A stretch of DNA of 36,941 bases from an uncultured Oscillospiraceae bacterium (GTDB taxonomy: Bacteria; Bacillota; Clostridia; Oscillospirales; Acutalibacteraceae), in assembly GCA_900543305.1 (NCBI GenBank), contig UQQZ01000021.1, positions 1 through 36,941 of the forward strand. Reading direction: 5' to 3'. Every line of letters starts with the position of its first letter. The first letter of the stretch is position 1. The position numbers were made by a program, and so were the translations under genes. The notes beneath the pieces are model-generated. The model searched no databases. It was not told the DNA's origin and saw only the letters and a program-made list of their open reading frames with translations. This document shows, piece by piece, positions 1 to 8,009 of this stretch.

Positions 1-299
1 AAGGGCTTGGTGAGATAGTCGGCGGCGCCGTTTAGCAGCAATCGGACCTTGTCGTCCACCCCCACTTTGGCACTGACCACAATGGTGGGGATCCCCGAAA
101 GGGAGGGCAGCACCTGCTCCCCAGAGAGGCCGGGAAGCATCAAATCCAGCAGGGCCAAGTCGGGCTTTTCCTGCTGAAGCAGGTAGACTGCCTCCGTTCC
201 GGAGTAAGCCCGGCGCACTTCATAGCCTTCCTGCCGTAATACCTCCTCCAGCAGATCCCCAATGGTCTGGTCGTCTTCAATGATGGCGGTGGTTTTCAA
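1..299 (-). CDS. Response regulator, receiver domain (partial, C-terminus outside window)
   Basis: N-terminal 99 residues of a two-component response regulator; the rest lies left of the window. The protein begins MKTTAIIEDDQ, with the paired acidic residues (E8, D9, D10) that bind Mg2+. The phospho-acceptor aspartate is in the LLDLMLPG motif, followed by the switch residues in TIVVSAK and the conserved lysine in DYLTKP. This order is that of a CheY-like receiver and most resembles OmpR/PhoB-type regulators, but the output domain is not visible. The start is TTG at 299-297, chosen because AAAGGAGGG (305-313) sits at the right distance and no ATG is nearby. A histidine kinase gene probably follows to the left (inference). 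Confidence 0.85.
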   Translation of the reverse strand, partial: MKTTAIIEDDQTIGDLLEEVLRQEGYEVRRAYSGTEAVYLLQQEKPDLALLDLMLPGLSGEQVLPSLSGIPTIVVSAKVGVDDKVRLLLNGAADYLTKP

Positions 300-933
300 G
301 AAATACCCTCCTTTCAGTGAACCAAAACGTTTCAAAAGTCTTTGTGATTCTTTATAGCGGAATTCAGAAAGATTGTCAAGATAAGTGCAGGAAGAAGATT
401 TTGCTGGATAAAGTGGGAAAAAGAGCCTGACTCCACCTTAGAGAATCCAGCCGGCCCAGCCTGAAACACGGCCAATTCATTCTGGAATCTGGCAAGGAGG
501 CAGAAATCAGGAATAAGGTGGCACACACCATCATTTAGGGCCAAGCAAAACGTCTTATTTTAGAGGGGTCTTTCAATATTTTCCCGGTGTTCACCCCATC
601 TGTTCCTGAAAGATCATTGTGAAATACGCCGAGTCCAAAAGCCGCAGGTTGCACCGATTTTTCCGGATTTTTCAAAGTATTAGCCAACACCCTGGCGGCT
701 ATCCGTAAGCGGTACTCTTTTAGGTATTGCCCCTATATTGATAGACCCATGGAAACACCGTAGTCACTCATTTTCACTGAGTATGGCACTTGCCTCAATT
801 TGTGCTGTTGTCAGGGGTTCAGCGTAGTGCTCTGTGTTGCGGTGTGCAGTTTTTCCATTTTTTCATTTCTGCCCAAAATTTTGCTACCCTGTATTTCATA
901 AGTTTTGTGTTGGGAAAAATGGGCAAAACAGAG
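300..933. other. Intergenic region, largely without recognisable genes
   Basis: No convincing intact gene. The only item beyond the weak relic at 535-732 is a short ACTCA...TGAGT hairpin at about 767-783. The half-site-like AGATTGTC near 370 matches the inversion site described at 5184-5464, but an 8-mer is expected by chance in a window this long. Confidence 0.4.
535..732 (-). pseudogene. Possible relic of an AraC-type DNA-binding domain
   Basis: An uninterrupted minus-strand reading frame with no good start encodes GQYLKEYRLRIAARVLANT followed by KSVQPAAFGLGVFHND. This vaguely resembles the last helix-turn-helix of AraC proteins (…YRLRxAAxLL…SVxxIAxxVGF…). There is no ribosome site, and a stop codon lies at 733-735. 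It may be coincidence. Confidence 0.22.
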
Positions 934-979
934 AAAACGCACCCGGATTCAGCGGGAATGGCGAAACCGGGTGCGTTTT
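934..979. repeat. Dispersed hairpin repeat A, copy 1 (likely terminator of the SLH gene)
   Basis: Perfect 13-bp stem AAAACGCACCCGG / CCGGGTGCGTTTT with A-rich and T-rich flanks, so it could terminate transcription in either direction. It lies about 105 bp past the stop of the SLH gene. Close copies occur at 26223-26269 and 35799-35845 and a half copy at about 31861-31905, all sharing flanking GAGAAAACGC and GGGTGCTGG-like sequence. Confidence 0.75.
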
Positions 980-1084
980 GGGTGTTGTGCCAGAAGATAG
1001 AATGTCAGGTCATGGCAATGTGGTTGTGGGTCAGAAAGTTGTTTATCTGGACTGGAGCCATAGCCAGGACGTTGACTGCATTTC

Positions 1085-4000
1085 TCAGTGCTGCAGCTCG
1101 TCCCAGTGGGGATCCTCTAGTTTAGCGGTCCACTGCTCGATATTGCCGATCCACCTGTAGTCGTGACTGTTGGTGGCCTCCTGGATCTGTTCATAGTACC
1201 ATGCGTCAGGATCGGAGTTGTCAGGCCAGGTGTTCATCTCTGCCTGGGGCAGGAGATGGTCTTCGTCCGGCACGCGGCCAAGTGTGCGATTTATGATGGT
1301 GCAGGCTTCGGCGCGCGTGATACTGGCTTCTGGCCGGAAAATATTGCCATCGTAGCCTTCAATTAGCCCGATCTCAGCTGCAACAGCCACATAGTTCTCA
1401 TACCATGTGCCTTCGGCTACATCGGTGAACACATTATCGGCCTCGATGCTCTCGTAGTCGAAGAAACTGACCGCTATCTTTGCAAACTCTGCACGGGTGA
1501 TTGTGGCCTTGGGGCGGAAGGTATCGTCCTCATAGCCATTGAGAATGCCCATGTTGCTGAGCGTGGATACGGCATTGTTGAACCAGTCGGTTGGGCTGAC
1601 GTCCGTGTAGTCGTTGGACTGGGACCAGAACTGGTCTCTCGCTTCGTCCGTGAGCAGGCGGAAGAAGATGGTCGCTACTTCAGCGCGGGTGATGGAGGCG
1701 TTGGGCTTCACAGTACCGTCCTCGTAGCCGATGATGTAGGAGAAATGATTTTCCGTGTCCAAACCATCTGGCGTGTAATCCGGATCTGTAGGTTCCACAG
1801 GGGGAATGTAAGGTGGTGTGGGCTGATCAGGTTCTTGAGGTTTAGGTTCAACGGTCATTGTGGTAGTGGCATTGATGTTGATCGTAATCCCATTACCTTG
1901 GGCAGTTGCATTGCTGCTCAGTTCGGCATTGGTAATTAAAATATCGCCAGCACTTAATGTAGAGCCATCTACGGTGGCAGAGAAGGAAACGGTAAATTCA
2001 CCATTCAGTTGATCTGCGGCAAAATCCATAGTCAGCGTATGATCGTTTGTGTTGTAGGAAAGACCATTCCCACTGCTTTCCACATACTCCATGTCGGGGG
2101 GAAGAGTTATGGTCAGTGTAAATTGATCGTTTTGGTTGAGCTGACTCATGAGATTATTTGAAGGTTTATATGTAGTCGTGTAATGAATTGTGTCACTCTT
2201 ACCTTCAGTCAGGGTATCCGGATTAGCGGTCAGGGACAAAATACCATAATCTTCACTGGGTTGTACAAGTGCCACAGCCCATCCAGTTTTACCAGTTGCA
2301 GGCAGGTTTAGGGTAAAGGAGTCGTCCCCGTTTTTGTTTACCGTGTAAACGGTGGAGGCCATACCATCAGAAATTGAGCCGTTCGACTCTGTTTCCATTA
2401 CCAGAGCATATAGGGGGAGGGTATCATTTATATTTGTCTGAATTTCACTCAACGTTATCTCTTGCGCTGTTTCAGATTCCACCCAAAAGGAGGCGAGGGA
2501 TTGATTACCCCATCCTTTTTTTTGAGAGATATCCGTTAGCTTTGTCTCATTGGTTGGGTTTACATTTCCCAACTTCAGAGTGCCGTAAGCAGAGGAAAGG
2601 GTGATAGTGAGATCGTCGAGAGTAATATCACGGTTGGAAAGCGTGACATTATCTTTGGCAATAGAAATACGCTGGGTGGAAGTATTAGCGGATCTATCTT
2701 TTGCATATTCTTCTACATAAATTTGCGATCCACCCTGATTGTTATCCCTGATAATACATCCGGGCTCAATGTTTACTGTCGATTCAGGTGCTTCAGGTTT
2801 ATAATGCAGGGCATAGCCCGTGCATTCGCTAATTTCACCAGTTATAGTGACAGTAGAGGGATCTTTAATATAAATTCCATTGCCTGATATTTTGGTGATA
2901 GTACCGGTAATTGTACAAATCCCACCTGCTACAGAATTATTATTGGAATTGTAAATGACATACTCATCAAAATTACTGCCCACTTGAACATCCCTGATTA
3001 TCCCATCAATAAAGATGGAAAGTTTTCCGCCATTTCTATAGATGATGCCAACATCTGTTGTAGAGCACTGTGTGATGCGTCCATCTTTCTGCAAAAGGAA
3101 TTTTACATCTCCACCGCCACGCATGCGGAAAAAGACATTTTGGGTATGACAATTAGTAATATTGCCCGCGATGTCGATAGTGCCACCATTGGAATCTACA
3201 AGACCAATTATATCGATTTCAGTAATTTTAGAATTTTTTTCTGTCTTAAGTGTGCCGCCTTGCAAGTGAAAAGCCACATCCACTTTATCATCGTTGTGTG
3301 ATTTTATGTTGGAGATATGCCCAGTACTTCCCAGCACAAAGTTGGCGTTCCCGTCAACATAGCTGACGATGCCGCCAAAACCACTTCCGGCATTACCATT
3401 ATAAAGTTTCATTACTTCGTTGGAAGTGATATCAGTGATGAGACCGTTAACTGTGGTCATGCCGGCGTTGTCAATATAGATTGCTCGTCCATAAATGTCT
3501 TCAATAGAAGAACCCTCATCCATGGTGACAGTGCCACCATGATTATAGATGGCAGCGTAGCCCCCTTTTCGAGCGGTTGCTGCTGACGAATCATCACAGA
3601 TTTTGCTGCCGTTTTTCATGATAAAGGTAGCGCCATTGCCTTTTTCACCGGTAATATAAACAGCGGAGAGGCCTCCGAAATTTTTTAGTGTTGTGTCCTT
3701 ATCTAAAATGATAGTTGCCTTCCCATCACCATATGAGGCGATAATACCATCATGGACCTTTTTTCCATTTCCATCTGAGCTATCACCAGCCAATTCAAAT
3801 TCTGTACCTTCTGTTTTAAATGCGTCATCTAATGTAATATTTTGCAACGTCAGTGTAGAATGATTTGCCACTTCGATCATAGCGGGATTGTAGCCGCCTC
3901 GGGCATCGTTTTGAGGTGTAAAATTGTCCCCTCTAGTAATCGTATGTCCTTGTCCATCAATAATAATATCTTTTTCATGGACAATAGCGTATTTTGTAGA

Positions 4001-4270
4001 TGTTAAATCTGTTAAAAGATAAATGGTCCCGTTTTCTGCCACTTTATCCACCGCTAAGGAGAGGGAAGCAAAAGGTGATTCTATTGTACCTTGGCCAGTT
4101 TTGTCGTCCCCTTTTGAGATAGTTTGGTCGGTAGCGGTTGCACTGCTGACATAAACTTGTGGCATGCTGTTATCTGGAATATCTGTTCGCTCGTTCTCCG
4201 CCATCGCTGCTGGCGCAAAACACACCAACATGCAGAAAACCAGCAAAATTCCCAGTAAGTACTTTTTCAT
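1085..4270 (-). CDS. SLH-domain surface protein with parallel beta-helix-like region
   Basis: A secreted 1061-residue protein. Residues 1-24 are a clear Sec signal peptide (MKKYLLG…, cleavage after AMA). Residues about 60-560 are rich in short G-, N-, T- and I-rich repeats (ITG.I..., TGxITxxxGNGIYI) like those of right-handed parallel beta-helix proteins. A beta-sandwich-like region follows (about 650-830), then a proline-rich linker (QEPDQPTPPYIPPVEP). At the C-terminus are three S-layer homology domains (about 850-1010), each with the TRAE core (ITRAEVAT, ITRAEFAK, ITRAEACT). SLH domains hold proteins non-covalently to secondary cell-wall polymers, so this is probably displayed on the surface as an adhesin or S-layer-associated protein. 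It ends an apparent operon, 34 bp after the degenerate recombinase at 4305-5162, downstream of the putative invertible promoter. Ligand or enzyme activity cannot be told. Confidence 0.92.
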   Translation of the reverse strand: MKKYLLGILLVFCMLVCFAPAAMAENERTDIPDNSMPQVYVSSATATDQTISKGDDKTGQGTIESPFASLSLAVDKVAENGTIYLLTDLTSTKYAIVHEKDIIIDGQGHTITRGDNFTPQNDARGGYNPAMIEVANHSTLTLQNITLDDAFKTEGTEFELAGDSSDGNGKKVHDGIIASYGDGKATIILDKDTTLKNFGGLSAVYITGEKGNGATFIMKNGSKICDDSSAATARKGGYAAIYNHGGTVTMDEGSSIEDIYGRAIYIDNAGMTTVNGLITDITSNEVMKLYNGNAGSGFGGIVSYVDGNANFVLGSTGHISNIKSHNDDKVDVAFHLQGGTLKTEKNSKITEIDIIGLVDSNGGTIDIAGNITNCHTQNVFFRMRGGGDVKFLLQKDGRITQCSTTDVGIIYRNGGKLSIFIDGIIRDVQVGSNFDEYVIYNSNNNSVAGGICTITGTITKISGNGIYIKDPSTVTITGEISECTGYALHYKPEAPESTVNIEPGCIIRDNNQGGSQIYVEEYAKDRSANTSTQRISIAKDNVTLSNRDITLDDLTITLSSAYGTLKLGNVNPTNETKLTDISQKKGWGNQSLASFWVESETAQEITLSEIQTNINDTLPLYALVMETESNGSISDGMASTVYTVNKNGDDSFTLNLPATGKTGWAVALVQPSEDYGILSLTANPDTLTEGKSDTIHYTTTYKPSNNLMSQLNQNDQFTLTITLPPDMEYVESSGNGLSYNTNDHTLTMDFAADQLNGEFTVSFSATVDGSTLSAGDILITNAELSSNATAQGNGITININATTTMTVEPKPQEPDQPTPPYIPPVEPTDPDYTPDGLDTENHFSYIIGYEDGTVKPNASITRAEVATIFFRLLTDEARDQFWSQSNDYTDVSPTDWFNNAVSTLSNMGILNGYEDDTFRPKATITRAEFAKIAVSFFDYESIEADNVFTDVAEGTWYENYVAVAAEIGLIEGYDGNIFRPEASITRAEACTIINRTLGRVPDEDHLLPQAEMNTWPDNSDPDAWYYEQIQEATNSHDYRWIGNIEQWTAKLEDPHWDELQH

Positions 4271-4304
4271 TTTTTCCTACCTTTCCTGCAAAAAAATATG
4301 AATC

Positions 4305-5162
4305 TCACTTTTGGTTTGCAACGTGAAGAGAGGATGGACTATTTGACGGAGCACTGGTCCATCCAACAGTCAACTGCTCCTGATTGATGAGCTGTGTGTA
4401 AGCTTGTTCTATGAGGAAGGAAGCGTTTTCCTCGATGGACCGGTGCGTGTCTTGATACAGTTTTCGGAGGCACCGGGGATTGCACTTTTCACGGGCCACC
4501 CCTGCTGGCTCGGAAAGCCGCTCAATGGAAGCGGTGACATTGCTTCGAGAGAGGAGCCGGCCTGTGCGTGTGACAAAGATAGGACCCTCCCGAAGGGATT
4601 TTTTATCCGCGAATGCCAGTAATTCCTCACAGAGACACTGGGGAAGGAGCATTGTCTTATTCTCCAGACAGACCTTTCCCTCTCGCGCAGCTTTTTTCGT
4701 GATAGAGGCCAGATCCTGGATTCGGATTCCCGTGCAGGCGAAGAGTTTGACAAGGAGATAAGTCTGTTCTTTCTTTTGAAAACGCGCAGCAAGCAGGAGC
4801 TGCATATATTCGGTGCGGGTCAATTCCGGCGGCTGCCCTGCCTCTTTTACGGGCAAAGGTTGAGCCCGATAGTCCCATAGGTGCATATTGGTCAGAAAAC
4901 CGTTGATCGAAGAAATTCTGTGATTGATCGTACGAACCCGGCTGCCGTTAGCAAACATGGAGGATTTCCATTTTTCAGCGGAATCTGGTTTTAAGGTTTC
5001 TCCATGCAGAAAGCTCCAAAAGACCAGTAAGTTCCAGCGATAGGTCTGGATGGTTTGCTTGGTACAGCCTTTTTGCACCAGGTGATTTAAATATTCCTCC
5101 ACTTGAGCCCAGGTGATTTGCGTGGCTTCCGTTGTTTCACCCTTGTTACTATTCGTTTTCAT
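4305..5162 (-). CDS. Tyrosine recombinase-like protein with degenerate active site
   Basis: A 285-residue protein with a SAM-like N-terminal core-binding domain (about 17-95) and a phage-integrase-like domain (about 112-265). The first catalytic arginine is present (CTGIRIQDL, R147). The HxxR box reads NPRCLRKLY, so the histidine is replaced by R230 while R233 remains. The LGH motif and the usual nucleophilic tyrosine are absent; the tail instead reads EQAYTQLINQEQLTVGW. The protein is therefore either inactive or an accessory partner of the intact recombinase at 5464-6303 (inference). The start is ATG at 5162; an in-frame GTG lies just before it at 5165. The GGAAGAGG ribosome site fits the ATG. 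The gene is the first one downstream of the putative invertible promoter and is cotranscribed with the SLH gene. Confidence 0.82.
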   Translation of the reverse strand: MKTNSNKGETTEATQITWAQVEEYLNHLVQKGCTKQTIQTYRWNLLVFWSFLHGETLKPDSAEKWKSSMFANGSRVRTINHRISSINGFLTNMHLWDYRAQPLPVKEAGQPPELTRTEYMQLLLAARFQKKEQTYLLVKLFACTGIRIQDLASITKKAAREGKVCLENKTMLLPQCLCEELLAFADKKSLREGPIFVTRTGRLLSRSNVTASIERLSEPAGVAREKCNPRCLRKLYQDTHRSIEENASFLIEQAYTQLINQEQLTVGWTSAPSNSPSSLHVANQK

Positions 5163-5183
5163 CACCTCTTCCAGGCATACTCT

Positions 5184-5202
5184 ACAATTTCGATAGATTG
5201 TC
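5184..5202 (+). repeat. Left inverted repeat / putative recombination site
   Basis: Reads ACAATTTCGATAGATTGTC. It matches the reverse complement of the right site (5445-5463) at 18 of 19 positions. Each site is built as two imperfect half-sites, (G/T)ACAAT…ATTGTC, around an asymmetric core (TTCGATAG here), which is the usual layout of a tyrosine recombinase crossover site. It lies in the leader between the promoter and the start of the degenerate recombinase gene. Confidence 0.72.
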
Positions 5203-5249
5203 TAAATATTAAATAGAAATCAGGACAGAGTACATATATTTTTGCATAT

Positions 5250-5278
5250 ATTCTATCACTCTTCCTATCAAAAGACAA
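5250..5278 (-). promoter_or_regulatory. Sigma-A-like promoter for the recombinase-SLH operon
   Basis: On the minus strand, -35 TTGTCT (5278-5273), a 17-bp spacer and -10 TAGAAT (5255-5250). Transcription would start near 5243, giving a leader of about 80 nt that includes the left recombination site before the ATG at 5162. Confidence 0.6.
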
Positions 5279-5296
5279 GTAAAATTGTAAATCAAT

Positions 5297-5357
5297 GCAG
5301 CAAAAAGAAAGCCGATAGAAACTTTTGTCGACCGGCTTTCCTTTTGCTGCGTTTTTT
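5297..5357 (+). terminator. Strong intrinsic terminator inside the invertible segment
   Basis: An 18-bp stem (5297-5314 with 5333-5350; one G-U pair), GCAGCAAAA… / …TTTTGCTGC, is followed by GTTTTTTT on the plus strand. In the current orientation it terminates rightward transcripts. In the inverted orientation it would terminate transcription entering from the intact recombinase gene. Confidence 0.7.
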
Positions 5358-5360
5358 TCC

Positions 5361-5421
5361 GTTGAAAACAGTTGTTTTCAACCATATTTACCCATTTGTC
5401 AGGCCTTTAAGTTCCCTGACA
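5361..5421. repeat. Two further hairpins in the invertible segment
   Basis: GTTGAAAACA/TGTTTTCAAC (5361-5382) is a perfect 10-bp stem with a 2-nt gap, and TGTCAGG/CCTGACA (5397-5421) is a 7-bp stem. They may be accessory protein-binding sites or RNA structures; their role is unknown. Confidence 0.5.
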
Positions 5422-5444
5422 CATGAATTTATGAGAAAACATAG

Positions 5445-5464
5445 GACAATCTATCGAGATTGTC
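5445..5464 (-). repeat. Right inverted repeat / putative recombination site
   Basis: Reads GACAATCTATCGAGATTGTC on the plus strand: two perfect 8-bp half-sites around ATCG. It is inverted with respect to the left site, whose centre is CGAT. Its last base overlaps the stop codon (5464-5466) of the intact recombinase, so inversion would leave that coding sequence essentially unchanged. Confidence 0.72.
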
Positions 5465-6303
5465 TAAAATGAGAGGCCAAGCCTTTCCAGCTGTCTTTCA
5501 TGTTCCGTGCCAGTAGAGATGAGATAAATACGGGTAGTTTCGATGTTGGAGTGGCCTAGCACATCCGCCAGCTTTGCTATATCCCGAGTAGCGCTGTAGA
5601 AAACACGGGCGAAAAGGTGGCGCAGATTATGGGGAAAGACTTTGGAAGCTGCTACTCCTGCCTTTTGGCAGAGGGATTTCATTTCCGCCCAGATTTGTTT
5701 ACGGGAGAGAGGGTTGCCGTTTCTGGTCCGAAAAATGGGACCGGAGGCGGTTTTGTTTTTTCTGGCAAAGGCAAGCAGTTTCTTTCGAAGTTTGCTGGGA
5801 ATCAAAATGACCCGGATTTTTCCCTTTAAACTGATTTCCGCCTTTCCATGCTCTACGGTTTCTACCGTCAAATATTGTGCCTCGCTGACTCGAATCCCCG
5901 TGGCGCAAATGGCTTCCATTAACAGGGCCAGCCGTTCCCGCCGCTGGGAAAGGGCCGTGGTCAGCAGACGCTGATACTCGGATTTGGTCAGTTCTCTCTT
6001 ATTATCCCGGAAAGTCTGCCTCTGGATGCGCAGGGTTTTCACCTTGCAGGAATGCCACCCCAGAAAGAGAAAGAATCGGTTTAAGGGTACCAGCATCGCG
6101 TTGATTGTACCGGGAGTGTACCCTGATTCCAGTAAATGGGACCGCCACTGAGTAGTCAGTTTAGGTGTGATGGAAACGTTGCCGGCCCACGCGTTAAAGG
6201 CCCGAATATGGCGGAGATAGTTTTCTATAGTGCCTGGAGCTTTGTCATTTTTGCAGAGTGCATTCAGAAACATGTGAATGGATTGTTCTGTGATCTGGCG
6301 CAT
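5464..6303 (-). CDS. Tyrosine recombinase (putative DNA invertase)
   Basis: A 279-residue XerC/XerD-like site-specific recombinase. It has a SAM-like core-binding domain (about 5-85) and a catalytic domain (about 103-275) with every expected residue: R138 (CATGIRVSE), K160/K162, H225 and R228 (PHNLRH), H251 (LGHSN) and the nucleophile Y260 (TTRIYL). The start is ATG at 6303 (MRQITEQS), set by AAGGAGG with 7-nt spacing; the frame continues upstream without a start of similar quality. The gene ends within the right inverted repeat, which makes it the prime candidate for inverting the 5203-5444 segment. Being minus-strand and upstream of the segment, its transcription would run into it. Confidence 0.9.
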   Translation of the reverse strand: MRQITEQSIHMFLNALCKNDKAPGTIENYLRHIRAFNAWAGNVSITPKLTTQWRSHLLESGYTPGTINAMLVPLNRFFLFLGWHSCKVKTLRIQRQTFRDNKRELTKSEYQRLLTTALSQRRERLALLMEAICATGIRVSEAQYLTVETVEHGKAEISLKGKIRVILIPSKLRKKLLAFARKNKTASGPIFRTRNGNPLSRKQIWAEMKSLCQKAGVAASKVFPHNLRHLFARVFYSATRDIAKLADVLGHSNIETTRIYLISTGTEHERQLERLGLSF

Positions 6304-6675
6304 AAAAGGTCCTCCTTCAAGGTTTGAGTTTATTTTACCGTGAAGGGGGAAAATGTATACATAAAAATGGAAAATGTTATAAATAGAGAAGCCCATCGTA
6401 GATGTTTTCACGCTTGCCGAAGTGGATGGCATGGGCAAAACCAACTGGCAAAGAGCAGCAGTTTCCGGTGAGTAGCATCTGCTAAGTCGTTTCCATCGCA
6501 TTGACTTATTTTTCAGTTTGTTGTATCCTACCACTAGAAAGCTGTTTGACAGCTTGTAGCAATACTTTCTTGCAATACCTGCTTTTCTGTTATTATATTG
6601 GATGCAAGTCGCTGCTCACTGTGCCGGTGTCAGAAAAGATGGTATTGAACATACAATTCGGAAAGGGTCTGTACG
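6304..6675. other. Intergenic region between divergent genes
   Basis: No intact gene seen. It must contain the promoters of the leftward recombinase gene and of the rightward SLH relic. The part next to the recombinase is AT-rich (about 6330-6380). The part before the relic ends with the ribosome site GGAAAGGG. Confidence 0.35.
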
Positions 6676-6960
6676 ATGAAAAAGCGTATTTTATCCATGG
6701 CACTTGCTCTGGCTATGATGGTAAGTGCTTTGCTGTTCTCTGCACATGCGGCCGCAGTTGTTTTTCTGATGTCCCTGATAACGTTTGGTACAAGAACGCT
6801 GTGGATTATGTAGCAGAAAACGAACTATTTGCTGGAAACGGCGACGGAACTTTCTCCCCAAATGGAAGTATGACCCGGGCCATGTTCGTTACGGTTCTTT
6901 CGAGAATTGCAGATGCCGGATTTGACGATGTTCCCAACACGTGGTATACAGACTGCGTGA
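6676..6960 (+). pseudogene. Frameshifted, truncated SLH-domain protein gene
   Basis: Starts with a good ribosome site and a signal peptide (MKKRILSMALALAMM…FSAHAAA). Near 6750-6765 the frame shifts; the shifted frame encodes most of one SLH domain (CFSDVPDNVWYKNAVDYV…GDGTFSPNGSMTRAMFVTVL) up to DVPNTWYTDCVNW. There the similarity ends and unrelated sequence begins. The original frame stops after about 44 codons. The gene is a relic of a secreted cell-wall protein. Confidence 0.75.
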
Positions 6961-7253
6961 ACTGGCCAGAGATAAGGACGAAAATGGGGTCGGCATTTAT
7001 ATGTGCGTTCGGTGTTATGAGTACTTTGGCAGGCACGAAGAACTGATGTTGGAGCGGTATTGGAATCCTATCAGTCAAGACGGGCCGTGCTTGGGAGTAG
7101 GATCCTGCGCACATCATGTATATGCAGTTCAGGAATGTAAGAGCGGGTCGTCTTATATCGTATCTTACAATTAGTGATGACATGGTTGGCTATGGTAGAT
7201 CTATGGATGTTGCTGTCACAAAAAACTCTAAATATTGGGAAGTGCATTTCTAA
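6958..7253 (+). pseudogene. Relic of an unrecognised protein joined to the SLH relic
   Basis: A frame without a start encodes RDKDENGVGIYMCVRCYEYF…GSSYIVSYN, then meets TAG TGA. In the next frame the text continues plausibly as ISDDMVGYGRSMDVAVTKN…YWEVHF and stops at 7251-7253. This looks like the C-terminal part of one protein carrying a frameshift near 7170. The family is not recognised, and it does not resemble SLH proteins. Confidence 0.4.
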
Positions 7254-7270
7254 ATTGGAGGCAAAGCCCT

Positions 7271-7702
7271 ATGTGCAAGAAAAAACGAATTTTTTTATCT
7301 GTGGGAATAGGAATAGCGTCTATCTTGGTTATCGTTTTTCTGTTACTCGTCTTAAACGGTGGGACTCAGTTGTTTCACCTAAATCCAGGTGAGGTAGAGT
7401 ATGTTAGGATCGTTAGTTCCCTTAGAAATGGGCAAGCGAGGACATTCCAAAGTTCGGAGGATATAGATCTTCTAGTGGAGTATCTAAACGGGTTCTCTTA
7501 CTACGAGATCTTCCCAGCTGAACTTCCTGGAAGCGTCTCCCACTGCCCTGTCACGGTAGTGTGCAAGGATGGTTCGGAGATCCCGTTTACCGTATTTCCC
7601 GAGGGAGTGGTGCTGGGAGGAAAAACCTACTTATGCCACAGTTCCTATGTAGACCATGGTCCCTATTTCCAGCCATTGATAAATCTGATAGCAGCAGGCT
7701 GA
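7271..7702 (+). CDS. Small membrane-anchored protein of unknown function
   Basis: A 143-residue protein starting at ATG 7271 behind GGAGG (7257-7261). Residues about 6-28 form one hydrophobic membrane segment after MCKKKR, so the chain is probably anchored with its C-terminal about 110 residues outside. The outer part (NPGEVEYVRIVSSLRNGQ…, DLLVEYLNGFSYYE…) looks like a small alpha/beta domain. I do not recognise the family. It follows two relics in the same direction and may once have been in their operon. Confidence 0.65.
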   Translation: MCKKKRIFLSVGIGIASILVIVFLLLVLNGGTQLFHLNPGEVEYVRIVSSLRNGQARTFQSSEDIDLLVEYLNGFSYYEIFPAELPGSVSHCPVTVVCKDGSEIPFTVFPEGVVLGGKTYLCHSSYVDHGPYFQPLINLIAAG

Positions 7703-7777
7703 AAGGCTGGGCTCTGAAAGCAGTCCTTCTTCCAAAAACCATATTGGGTGGTTTTACTGGCTTATTGCATCAATACG

Positions 7778-7945
7778 AAAAATACCAGCCCCGCATTTGC
7801 GGCGCTGGTATTTTTGGCAGGGGCAGAAGGACTTGGTCTCATCTACTGGCTCGGATCTTGATCCTCTGTGGGGACCAAGACAGACGGACCGATGAAGCAT
7901 TAGAGCCCGGTGCCGTAACTTTTGTGCCATCGGCACTTACCCCTT
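7778..7945. repeat. Dispersed repeat B, copy 1, with terminator hairpin
   Basis: Begins with a 12-bp perfect stem AAAAATACCAGC / GCTGGTATTTTT (7778-7789, 7804-7815) enclosing an inner CCGCA-TT-TGCGG stem. The block GGCAGGGGCAGAAGGACTTG then follows (7816-7835). Further on, GTGCC-ATC-GGCAC and CCCCTTG recur in copy 3 (about 36198-36225). T-runs on both strands suggest it also terminates the leftward MFS gene and the rightward small gene. The remaining bases up to 8009 hold nothing recognisable. Confidence 0.65.
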
Positions 7946-8009
7946 GCTATGGGGTTTGAAGTGGATGTGGAGATACGCCACAAGAAGAGAGGAAAGGGTG
8001 GTGGTGTCC

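Larger units (their letters stand above)
5203..5444. promoter_or_regulatory. Putative invertible promoter segment (inverton)
   Basis: About 242 bp bounded by inverted repeats and flanked by two tyrosine recombinase genes. It contains one good minus-strand promoter (5250-5278), a strong hairpin followed by a T-run on the plus strand (5297-5357) and two smaller hairpins. In the present orientation the promoter points at the degenerate recombinase and SLH gene. After inversion the promoter would point away and the T-run side of the hairpin would face the operon as a terminator. Invertible promoters controlling surface proteins next to tyrosine recombinases are well known in gut bacteria. That this segment actually inverts is inference. 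Confidence 0.68.

Noticed and set aside
370..377. AGATTGTC, identical to a half-site of the inversion repeats
   Set aside because: A single 8-mer is expected about once by chance in this window on two strands; no partner half-site or core is next to it.
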